A stretch of 7,696 nt of DNA from CALAMD01 sp035301025. GTDB lineage: Bacteria > Bacillota > Bacilli > Bacillales > Amphibacillaceae. Position 1 is the stretch's first letter; every line of letters begins with the position of its first letter. Both the position numbers and the translations under genes were made by a program. This document shows, one piece after another, positions 1-5,760 of this stretch. The notes below the pieces were generated by a model. It saw only the letters and a program-made list of their open reading frames with translations. It had not been told where the DNA came from and did not search any database. The stretch spans positions 1-7,696 of the forward strand of contig DATGUV010000025.1 in the NCBI GenBank assembly GCA_035301025.1. The letters run 5' to 3'.

Positions 1-8
1 AAATGCCG

Positions 9-16
9 CCTCCTTT
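9..16 (-). promoter_or_regulatory. Ribosome binding site of the next gene downstream of pstS
   Basis: On the minus strand the bases read AAAGGAGG, a near-perfect Shine-Dalgarno sequence, 14 bp beyond the pstS stop. No usable start codon follows within the remaining 8 bases, so the start must lie just past the left window edge, at normal spacing. Known pst operons run pstS-pstC-pstA-pstB, so the missing gene is probably pstC. The identity is inference; the ribosome site is seen directly. Confidence 0.75.
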
Positions 17-30
17 CTAGAAAACTATTG

Positions 31-990
31 TTACTCATCACGTAATCCATCTAAAAATTCCACATAAGCGTTGATTTCTTCATCTGGTAGTGGTGCGAAT
101 CCTGTCTCACTAGTAAACTCGTTCATATTGTTAACAATGTAGTACGCAAAGTCTAGTACATGTGGTTCTTCTTTTGCGTGTGCAACGTTTAAATACGTGA
201 AAACTGGTCTTGTAAATGGAGCGTACTCTCCGTCTTCAGCAATCGTATCAAGAGAAGGTTCCACAGGTCCTTCACCAAAATCAACATGTACGGCTTGGAG
301 CTTATCTGTATTGCTGGCGTAATATCCATATCCGAAGAAAGCTATTCCGTTAATATCATCTGCAATTAAACTTACGAGAGTGGAATATTCTTGTTGTAAA
401 TTTGTATGGTTCGCTAAATCTTCTTCCTCAAGAATGTTTTCCCAAAAGAATTCATATGTTCCGTGGTTTTCATTTGGCCCATATGGTTGAATCGCTTCAT
501 CTGGAAAGCTTGGATCTACGTCAGACCATTTTTCAATGTCGCTATCTTCTTTGAAGATTTCTATAAGTTGCTCGTCGGACAATTCTTTTGCCCAGTCATT
601 TTCAGGATGAATGACAAATGTTAACCCGTCTAGAGCAACTTTAAACTCTTGTGTATCTATGCCAAGTTCTTCCGCTTTTTCTGATTCCTCTTCTTTGATT
701 TCACGAGAAGCATTGTTGAAGTTTGTTCCATTGTCCTCTAGAAACTTTTTAAACCCTGCACTTGTTCCTGCCCGACTTACTTCTACAGATACATCTTCTT
801 CTTCATTTACCATATATTCTTCTGCAAGTCGTGCCATTAACGGATAAACAGTTCCAGAACCGTCAATTAAAATAGTTCCTGAGAGGCTGTTTCCATCTTT
901 TTCTCCACTAGCCTCACTAGAATCGGAACTACAACCTACCCCAATTCCTATTAAAATCGTTAGACTTACCAATAAAAGGATCTTTTTCAT
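31..990 (-). CDS. pstS: Phosphate ABC transporter substrate-binding lipoprotein PstS
   Basis: This is the extracellular phosphate-binding lipoprotein of the high-affinity PstSCAB importer, which hands phosphate to the membrane permease. The 319-residue protein begins with a short basic and hydrophobic signal peptide ending in a lipobox-like GVGC, giving a lipidated Cys20. Gly at -3 is less usual than Leu. Phosphate-loop motifs of the family follow: DGSGTVYPL at 43-51 and SRAGTSAGF at 72-80. Later come a GLTFVIHP segment and an NHGTYEFFWE segment typical of the second lobe. Length fits the family. The ATG at 990 is preceded by AAGGGGGAA at 9-nt spacing. Upstream lies a Pho-box array facing this gene, so induction under phosphate limitation is expected. 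The mature protein is very acidic (runs such as EEED and EEES), as often seen for exported proteins of salt-tolerant bacilli. The remaining pst genes should follow to the left. Confidence 0.9.
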   Translation of the reverse strand: MKKILLLVSLTILIGIGVGCSSDSSEASGEKDGNSLSGTILIDGSGTVYPLMARLAEEYMVNEEEDVSVEVSRAGTSAGFKKFLEDNGTNFNNASREIKEEESEKAEELGIDTQEFKVALDGLTFVIHPENDWAKELSDEQLIEIFKEDSDIEKWSDVDPSFPDEAIQPYGPNENHGTYEFFWENILEEEDLANHTNLQQEYSTLVSLIADDINGIAFFGYGYYASNTDKLQAVHVDFGEGPVEPSLDTIAEDGEYAPFTRPVFTYLNVAHAKEEPHVLDFAYYIVNNMNEFTSETGFAPLPDEEINAYVEFLDGLRDE

Positions 991-1030
991 GTAAATCTTC
1001 CCCCTTCAAATATTTGTTCTTTCATGTTTC

Positions 1031-1084
1031 ATACTAAAGAGGAGTTGTTGAGTACGTATGAAAAAGATGTAAATAAGTTGTAAA
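1031..1084 (-). promoter_or_regulatory. PhoP-dependent pstS promoter with tandem Pho boxes
   Basis: Read on the minus strand, hexamers TTTACA (1084-1079), TTTACA (1073-1068), TTCATA (1062-1057) and TCAACA (1051-1046) lie exactly 11 bp apart. The first three match the Bacillus PhoP-box consensus TT(A/C/T)A(C/T)A fully; the fourth matches 5 of 6. A -10 candidate TAGTAT (1036-1031, 4/6 to TATAAT) starts 9 bp past the last box. This is the layout known for PhoP-activated promoters, where the boxes replace the -35 element. Transcription would start near 1024. The promoter has no good -35 of its own, which fits activator dependence. The pattern is seen directly; the role rests on the B. subtilis Pho regulon. 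Confidence 0.82.
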
Positions 1085-1094
1085 TTCTTAAGGA

Positions 1095-1116
1095 ATTGTA
1101 AAATTTCGTTTACAAT
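1095..1116. repeat. 8-6-8 inverted repeat between divergent promoters
   Basis: Perfect arms ATTGTAAA and TTTACAAT flank a 6-bp spacer. The repeat sits 12 bp upstream of the -35 of the response-regulator promoter and 10 bp beyond the outermost box of the pstS array. Each arm contains a Pho-box hexamer (TTTACA) but in opposite orientation, whereas PhoP normally reads direct repeats. It may be an operator for a dimeric regulator or two half-sites of divergent Pho boxes. No terminator-like T-run follows, so a transcription-stop role is unlikely. Confidence 0.5.
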
Positions 1117-1128
1117 CTACTGAATATG

Positions 1129-1157
1129 TTCACATTCTTGCGGGGGTCCAGTACTAT
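1129..1157 (+). promoter_or_regulatory. Sigma-A-type promoter of the response-regulator operon
   Basis: A -35 TTCACA (1129-1134, 5/6 to TTGACA) and a -10 TACTAT (1152-1157, 4/6 to TATAAT) are separated by 17 bp, the ideal spacing. The predicted start is near 1164, giving a leader of about 45 nt before the ATG at 1208. The promoter stands downstream of the inverted repeat at 1095-1116 and about 45 bp from the pstS Pho boxes, so it could be regulated from either site. Confidence 0.55.
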
Positions 1158-1207
1158 TGAAAGTAATGAACGGTCATTTTCGTTTTTAAACCTGAGGAGA
1201 TGGATAG

Positions 1208-1906
1208 ATGGGAAAAAATATTCTAATCGTTGAAGATGAGCAATCGATTGTAACGTTAGTTTCGTTTCATGTGAATAAAGCTGGATTCCAAACGGACGTA
1301 GCATACGACGGGGAAGAAGCTATTCGAAAGGCGGAAACAAACGACTATGATTTAATTGTGTTAGATATTATGATTCCGAAAATGGACGGACTTGAAGTAT
1401 GTAAATATTTACGAAACAGACAAATAGACACACCTATATTATTTTTGACTGCAGTAGATGATGAGTTTGATCGTGTCCTTGGTCTTGAATTAGGGGCAGA
1501 TGATTATTTAACCAAACCGTTTAGTCCAAGGGAAGTCGTCGCGCGAATAAAAGCAATTCTAAGAAGAACGAATCAAGAAAAACCGGTGCATTATCAATCT
1601 ATCCACATTGGACAATTGACTATTTACACGGACCGATATGAAGCAACATTTGATGGAGAAGGATTATCTTTCACCCGAAAGGAATTCGAGTTGCTCGCAT
1701 ATTTGGCAAAACATCGAGGAATCGTTTTGTCCAGGGAGCAACTTCTTGAAAATGTATGGAACTATGATTTTGCTGGGGATACACGAATTGTAGACGTACA
1801 TATTAGTCGTCTCAGGGAAAAGATTGAACCATCTCCAAAAGACCCAGTTTATATAAAAACGATTCATGGGATTGGATATAAATTGGAAGATGTTGTAGAG
1901 GAATAA
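1208..1906 (+). CDS. PhoP-like OmpR/PhoB-family response regulator, no adjacent kinase
   Basis: This is a cytoplasmic two-component response regulator and DNA-binding transcription factor of 232 residues. The receiver domain spans about 4-117, with acidic pocket E9/D10, phospho-acceptor D53, T81, K103 and aromatic switch Y100. The winged-helix domain spans about 131-228, with recognition-helix segment DTRIVDVHISRLREKI at 191-206. The stretch NYDFAGDTRIVDVHIS is, from memory, essentially the same in B. subtilis PhoP, so this protein should read the same TTNACA-type boxes, such as those found just upstream facing pstS. AGGAG lies 8 nt before the ATG. Unlike ordinary phoP, it is not followed by phoR: a D-threonine-aldolase-like gene comes 24 bp later with no terminator between. 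It is either a second PhoP paralogue that shares PhoR or uses another kinase, or a relocated phoP. Family assignment is sure; the exact signal is not. Confidence 0.92.
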   Translation: MGKNILIVEDEQSIVTLVSFHVNKAGFQTDVAYDGEEAIRKAETNDYDLIVLDIMIPKMDGLEVCKYLRNRQIDTPILFLTAVDDEFDRVLGLELGADDYLTKPFSPREVVARIKAILRRTNQEKPVHYQSIHIGQLTIYTDRYEATFDGEGLSFTRKEFELLAYLAKHRGIVLSREQLLENVWNYDFAGDTRIVDVHISRLREKIEPSPKDPVYIKTIHGIGYKLEDVVEE

Positions 1907-1930
1907 GAAGATGATAAAGGAGACTTCCAA

Positions 1931-3040
1931 ATGCCTAGTGAAAACATATACAAACTTGATACCCCATCTCTATTATTAAATCTCCATACACTTGAGAAAA
2001 ACGTGGATCATATTGTTCGTTTTGCAGCGAGTCATGGTGTGAATTATCGACCACATATTAAAACCCATAAAAGCATAGATATTGCTAAGATGCAAATGGA
2101 CAAAGGAGCGGTTGGAGTTACAGTTGCTACCGTTGGCGAGGCTGAAGTGATGACGCGAGGTGGGATACCAAATATATTGATTGCCTATTCAATCGCTACA
2201 GAAACCAAACTTTCGCGCGTAGAAGCATTAATGACCCAAGCAACCATTATTCTAACCGTTGATTCGATAGAACAAGCGTCTCTGATTGATCGCTATTTTA
2301 AGGATAAACATGTGCAAGTGAATGTATGGATGAAGGTAAACTCAGGGTTGAATCGATGTGGCGTTGAGGCGGAAGAAGCGGTGGAATTAGCTACACATAT
2401 TCAAACACTCGCTTCCTTATCTCTACAAGGAATTTTCACCCACGCCGGCCACTCTTACGCAGCAACTTCACAGGAAGAAATAGAGGAAATTGCTAAGAAG
2501 GAAGCAGAAGCGGTGCTAACAAGTAGTGAGTTATGTGAAAAAGCTGGTATATCCATTACCCATAAAAGTGTCGGTTCAACACCTACGTACCAAATTTCTG
2601 GAGCGATAGAAGGCATTACGGAAGTTCGTCCTGGCAATGCAATCTTTTTTGATATGGTACAAGTAGGTTTGGGAGTAGCTCATGTAGAAGATTGCGCACT
2701 TACTGTATTATCAACCGTCGGCTCTGTGAAAAAGGACCGGATTGTTATTGATGCAGGAAGTAAGACCCTTCATTTGGACAAAGGTGCTCACGGGAATGAA
2801 AGTGTTATGGGACATGGGTATATCAAGGAATATCCTCATCTCACATTAGAACGATTGTCTGAAGAACACGGCGTTATTCCACTCAAGGATGAAATACCAG
2901 AATTACGTGTTACCGATAAAATGACCATTATTCCAAACCATGCATGTACGGTAGTCAATGCATTTGATACATATACCGTCCATCGAAATGGTGAAGTAAT
3001 AGGAGTTTGGGATGTACATGCTAGAGGTAGAAATGATTAA
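1931..3040 (+). CDS. D-threonine aldolase / D-serine dehydratase-like PLP enzyme
   Basis: This 369-residue cytosolic fold-type III PLP enzyme (alanine-racemase N-terminal barrel plus a metal-binding C-terminal beta domain) belongs to the group containing D-threonine aldolase and eukaryotic-type D-serine dehydratase. The Schiff-base lysine is expected at K44 in RPHIKTHK. Phosphate and cofactor contacts are suggested by GSTPT (215-219), RPGN (233-236) and DAGSKTL (274-280). The NHAC motif near the end gives H337 and C339, the metal ligands of this family. Reactions known in the family are cleavage of D-threonine or D-3-hydroxy amino acids to glycine plus aldehyde, and dehydration of D-serine; sequence alone does not choose between them. 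AAAGGAG lies 8 nt before the ATG, and only 24 bp with no hairpin separate it from the response regulator, so the two are probably cotranscribed. A strong terminator follows. The transporter downstream may supply substrate or export product. Confidence 0.88.
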   Translation: MPSENIYKLDTPSLLLNLHTLEKNVDHIVRFAASHGVNYRPHIKTHKSIDIAKMQMDKGAVGVTVATVGEAEVMTRGGIPNILIAYSIATETKLSRVEALMTQATIILTVDSIEQASLIDRYFKDKHVQVNVWMKVNSGLNRCGVEAEEAVELATHIQTLASLSLQGIFTHAGHSYAATSQEEIEEIAKKEAEAVLTSSELCEKAGISITHKSVGSTPTYQISGAIEGITEVRPGNAIFFDMVQVGLGVAHVEDCALTVLSTVGSVKKDRIVIDAGSKTLHLDKGAHGNESVMGHGYIKEYPHLTLERLSEEHGVIPLKDEIPELRVTDKMTIIPNHACTVVNAFDTYTVHRNGEVIGVWDVHARGRND

Positions 3041-3077
3041 ACCAATCGATGAACGAATGTCATAATACGTATTTTAT

Positions 3078-3137
3078 GCTACCTCACTATCGCATGGAGT
3101 TCCGTTACCTACATGCGGTAGTGAGGTAGCTATTTTT
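3078..3137 (+). terminator. Rho-independent terminator of the regulator/D-threonine aldolase operon
   Basis: Arms 3078-3096 (GCTACCTCACTATCGCATG) and 3112-3130 pair over 19 bp with a single G-U pair, around a 15-nt loop. The run TATTTTT follows at once. It begins 37 bp after the stop of the D-threonine aldolase-like gene. There is no matching A-run on the left side, so it works mainly for plus-strand transcripts. Confidence 0.88.
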
Positions 3138-3167
3138 GGTCATGATGAAATTCATTCAGATGCATAG

Positions 3168-3211
3168 AAAGCTCTCTTGTACAGGCTGAACTGTCAAAGG
3201 GGAGCTTTTTT
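3168..3211 (+). terminator. Second hairpin with T-run, possible back-up terminator or leader attenuator
   Basis: AAAGCTCTCTT (3168-3178) can pair with AAGGGGAGCTTT's last eleven bases (3198-3208), with two G-U pairs. An inner ACAG/CTGT pair (3181-3184 with 3191-3194) continues the structure, and the stem runs into seven T residues. It lies about 40 bp past the main terminator and about 100 bp before the transporter gene. I see no convincing promoter between the two hairpins, so a back-up terminator is the simplest reading. A leader attenuator for the transporter would need a promoter upstream of 3168. Confidence 0.6.
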
Positions 3212-3225
3212 TACGAGAAAGGATG

Positions 3226-3254
3226 TTGATTGTTTTCTGAAACTGTGAAACAAT
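3226..3254 (+). promoter_or_regulatory. Weak candidate promoter for the YfcC-family transporter
   Basis: TTGATT (3226-3231, 4/6 to TTGACA) and AACAAT (3249-3254, 4/6 to TATAAT) are 17 bp apart, between the second hairpin and the cre site. If used, transcription would start near 3261 and the cre at 3274-3287 would lie just downstream of the start, a position where CcpA represses. The match is modest and other start points are possible. Confidence 0.25.
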
Positions 3255-3273
3255 GTAAGACAAAATGCGAAAT

Positions 3274-3287
3274 TGAATGCGCTTTCA
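3274..3287. promoter_or_regulatory. Catabolite-responsive element (cre) for CcpA
   Basis: TGAATGCGCTTTCA matches the Bacillus cre consensus TGWAANCGNTNWCA at 13 of 14 positions; the only departure is T at the fifth base. It lies 12 bp before the ribosome site of the transporter at 3314. This predicts repression of the transporter when preferred sugars are present. The match is seen; CcpA binding is inference. Confidence 0.65.
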
Positions 3288-3313
3288 TTATTATGATTAG
3301 GGGTGGATGATCA

Positions 3314-4741
3314 TTGAGTGATACGTCAGTTTCTAAGAAAAAACAAAGGAATCCAAAAAAGAAGACATTTGAATTTCCTCACGTGTTTGCCCTATTATTT
3401 TTTCTCGTCATTGTTATGGCAGCACTCACATATGTTATTCCGGCGGGAGAGTATGAACGGGAGACGATTGAAGGAGATCGGACAGTTGTTGTAGATGGAA
3501 CATACCATACTGTTGAATCAAATCCAACCAGCTTTTTTGGAGTGTTTGAAGCGATCCATAAAGGAATGGAACAAGGTGCAGGGATTATCTTTTTCATTTT
3601 AATTGTCGGAGGTGCTTTTGGGATATTAACGTCTACGAAAGCGATTGAAGTAGGATTAAGTCGAGTCGCTTATCGAATGGCCGGAAAAGAAATGCTAATC
3701 ATCCCAGTTGTCATGACCGTATTTGCGTTAGGAGGAGCTACGTTTGGGATGGCAGAAGAAACGATTCCGTTTATTTTAATTTTAGTTCCTTTAGCGCTAA
3801 AGTTAGGTTTTGACTCTTTAGTTGGTGTAGCAATGGTTCTTGTTGGGGTATATGCAGGTTTTACAGCTGCTTTTCTGAACCCATTTACCGTAGGAGTTGC
3901 TCAAGGCATTGCTGAACTACCATTATTTTCAGGATTAGGTTATCGTTTAGTTGTTTGGGTCGTTTTTGTAGCTGTTACAATTCTTTATGTGATGATGTAT
4001 GCACGAAAAGTAAAAAAGGACCCTGAGAAAAGTATCATGTATGCATTTGATTTAAAACGAGACTTTGAGGATGGACCTTCAAAAGAAGAGGAGTTAACTA
4101 CAAGACAGACGATGATTATTGCTGTACTTGGGTTAACAATGATTGGGTTGGCAATAGGTGTAATGTTTTTTGATTGGTATATTACTGAGCTTGCAGGACT
4201 GTTCTTTCTAATGGGGATCGTCATGGGAATTATTGGTAAAAAGAGTATTAACCAAATGTCCGATGCATTTGTACGCGGGAGCCAGGAGTTAATCGTTGGG
4301 GCGCTTGTTGTAGGATTTGCTTATGGAATACTTGTTGTTTTAGAAGAAAGCTTAACCATTGACACAATTCTTTATTTTATTTCTAATATTGTAAGTCAAC
4401 TACCATCAAGTTTAACGGCCATTGGTATGTTCGTCACACAAAACTTCATGAACTTTATTGTCACCTCGGGAAGTGGTCAGGCGGCGTTAACAATGCCAAT
4501 TATGACACCTTTAGCAGATTTAACAGAGGTAAGCAGGCAAACGGCGGTACTTGCATTTCAGTTTGGAGACGGGATTACGAACATTTTAACTCCAACTGGT
4601 AGTGTTTTGATGGCTTCACTTGCACTAGCTAAAATTGAATGGACGAAATGGGTGAAATGGGTTATCCCGTTAGTTTTACTTCAATTTGTTGTCGGACTCA
4701 TTCTCGTAACCATTGCCCATTTATTTGTATGGCCCTTTTAA
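3314..4741 (+). CDS. YfcC-family (DcuC-like) membrane transporter
   Basis: This 475-residue integral membrane protein of the YfcC group sits in the DcuC/ArcD-like ion-transporter superfamily, whose members are annotated as basic-amino-acid antiporters or C4-dicarboxylate carriers; substrates are mostly untested. A lysine-rich cytoplasmic start (residues 8-17) precedes the first helix (about 23-43). The family hallmark PAGEYER (43-49) and an extracytoplasmic loop with DGTYHTVESNP come next, followed by about eleven more hydrophobic segments. Conserved half-helix motifs include GMAEETIPF (145-153), an AFLNPFTVG stretch near 186-194, TSGSGQA near 384-390 and FGDGITNILTPT (417-428). Translation most likely starts at TTG 3314, 7 nt after AGGGGTGG. 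The nearby ATG at 3307 meets a stop after four codons. It has its own leader with a cre site. Its position after the D-threonine aldolase-like gene suggests amino-acid or hydroxyacid traffic, but terminators separate the two units. Confidence 0.88.
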   Translation: MSDTSVSKKKQRNPKKKTFEFPHVFALLFFLVIVMAALTYVIPAGEYERETIEGDRTVVVDGTYHTVESNPTSFFGVFEAIHKGMEQGAGIIFFILIVGGAFGILTSTKAIEVGLSRVAYRMAGKEMLIIPVVMTVFALGGATFGMAEETIPFILILVPLALKLGFDSLVGVAMVLVGVYAGFTAAFLNPFTVGVAQGIAELPLFSGLGYRLVVWVVFVAVTILYVMMYARKVKKDPEKSIMYAFDLKRDFEDGPSKEEELTTRQTMIIAVLGLTMIGLAIGVMFFDWYITELAGLFFLMGIVMGIIGKKSINQMSDAFVRGSQELIVGALVVGFAYGILVVLEESLTIDTILYFISNIVSQLPSSLTAIGMFVTQNFMNFIVTSGSGQAALTMPIMTPLADLTEVSRQTAVLAFQFGDGITNILTPTGSVLMASLALAKIEWTKWVKWVIPLVLLQFVVGLILVTIAHLFVWPF

Positions 4742-4754
4742 ATATAATCTAATG

Positions 4755-4797
4755 TTGAAAAACCCTAGCCGTGAAAGAAACGGTTAGGTTTTTTCAA
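4755..4797. terminator. Bidirectional terminator after the YfcC-family gene
   Basis: A 17-nt left arm (4755-4771, TTGAAAAACCCTAGCCG) pairs with 4781-4797 around a 9-nt loop, with one mismatch and one G-U pair. The stem has an A-run on the left and six Ts on the right, so it can end transcription from both sides. It begins 14 bp after the transporter stop codon and lies between convergent genes. Confidence 0.88.
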
Positions 4798-4800
4798 TAT

Positions 4801-4852
4801 CATAAAACAGCTTCCTTGTATCCAGAGTGTGGATGAAGGAAGCTGTTTTGTG
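4801..4852. terminator. Terminator of the permease/amidase operon, between convergent genes
   Basis: The arm from 4801 to 4817 (core AAAACAGCTTCCTT at 4804-4817) pairs with 4836-4852; an inner ATCC/GGAT pair (4820-4823 with 4831-4834) closes a 7-nt loop. It is only 12 bp past the stop of the minus-strand amidase gene, whose transcript would end in the U-rich CTGTTTTATG. It sits 3 bp from the previous hairpin, so the convergent units are doubly insulated. Confidence 0.82.
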
Positions 4853-4863
4853 ATGGTATTGAG

Positions 4864-5760
4864 TTAAAACAATGCAGCCATAATTGTTTTAGGAACAGCG
4901 ATTTTTACGGTAACTAGTTCATTGACGATTTGGCTAATACGCATGTCACATGCAGCACTCAGTAAGCGATAGGCGATGCCGAATTCCAAAGATAGTTGTT
5001 TTTGTAAATGGGTTACCACATGTGTTGCTGCTAATTGCATAGCCGTATCTAACGTTTCTGCTGAAGCTATAAATAAAAAGTGTTCATCCGTTTCAATAAT
5101 AGGTGACGGAATTTGTTGATTACTTACTTTAGAAATATGCAGGGTGCTTGTAGCGCCGATTTCTACCCCTGTTCCGTTCATTTCTCCATCTCCCATGGCC
5201 GCGTGAACATCTCCAAGTGCAAATAATCCTCCATCTTGAAATACCGGTAAATATAATGTGTGTCCTGGAGCTATTTCTTTTGTGTCCATATTTCCTCCAT
5301 GATCTCCCGGGTTGGCACATGTTACACTTCCAATTTGAGGAGCAGTTCCAATAACACCGATCATTGGTTGTACGGGGACACGCACATCATTTGTTACATG
5401 TACATATGCATCATGTACTGGTAAAATTTTTGTTTCTGGTTTTTTAATTTCACTCCCAAGAATCCCTAATCCATTAGAGGTTAACATACATCCGAACGCA
5501 TCTAATTCAATATCCACTATATCGATTGCCAAAGTATCATTTGTTGTTAGTCCATTTACATAAAATGGACCTGTTGCTTGATTCATAATACTAAGGTCAA
5601 TATCTGGGCGAAGAGTTTGTTCATCTTTCACTTGTCCGCCATAACAATCATATGTTTCGACTTGGATTGTTTCCTCTAAATCGATGTGATGTTTAGCCTC
5701 CATTTGGGCAGAAAATGAAGTGATTGTCTCACCTTTGTTAAATCGTTTCAACGTTACCAT
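4864..5760 (-). CDS. Acetamidase/formamidase family protein
   Basis: This is a cytosolic amidohydrolase of the FmdA/AmdA family, whose characterised members hydrolyse formamide or acetamide to the acid plus ammonia; actual substrate here is unknown. The 298-residue length is normal. The conserved family core is present: GDHGGNMD (153-159 region), LYLPVFQDGGLFALGDVHA, and GDVHAAMGDGE (183-193), then the closing CDMRISQIVN (271-280) and a C-terminal VPK. ATG 5760 lies inside the stop region of the permease (ATGGTAA), a 7-bp overlap that suggests translational coupling. The only purine run, AAAGG, touches this ATG; TTG at 5751 would have a better 9-nt spacing and would shorten the protein by three residues. 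The frame stays open upstream to 5871, but that stretch lies in the permease coding region and is not family-like. Together with the permease it may release ammonia from imported amides. Confidence 0.88.
   Translation of the reverse strand: MVTLKRFNKGETITSFSAQMEAKHHIDLEETIQVETYDCYGGQVKDEQTLRPDIDLSIMNQATGPFYVNGLTTNDTLAIDIVDIELDAFGCMLTSNGLGILGSEIKKPETKILPVHDAYVHVTNDVRVPVQPMIGVIGTAPQIGSVTCANPGDHGGNMDTKEIAPGHTLYLPVFQDGGLFALGDVHAAMGDGEMNGTGVEIGATSTLHISKVSNQQIPSPIIETDEHFLFIASAETLDTAMQLAATHVVTHLQKQLSLEFGIAYRLLSAACDMRISQIVNELVTVKIAVPKTIMAALF

Noticed and set aside
611..847. Plus-strand open frame of 78 codons
   Set aside because: It lies wholly inside pstS on the other strand, has low-complexity serine-rich translation and no ribosome site.
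1095..1116. TnrA/GlnR or Rex operator reading of the inverted repeat
   Set aside because: The TGT-to-ACA span is 18 bp rather than 17 for TnrA/GlnR, and the spacer is 6 rather than 4 bp for Rex-type sites.
1110..1304. Minus-strand open frame of 64 codons in the divergent region
   Set aside because: It overlaps the response-regulator start and its promoter, and its translation resembles no family I know.
3307..3321. ATG just before the YfcC-family gene
   Set aside because: It is out of frame with the transporter and hits a stop after four codons; TTG 3314 keeps the right frame and spacing.
3985..4224. Minus-strand open frame of 79 codons inside the transporter
   Set aside because: It is a shadow frame without a ribosome site or a recognisable product.
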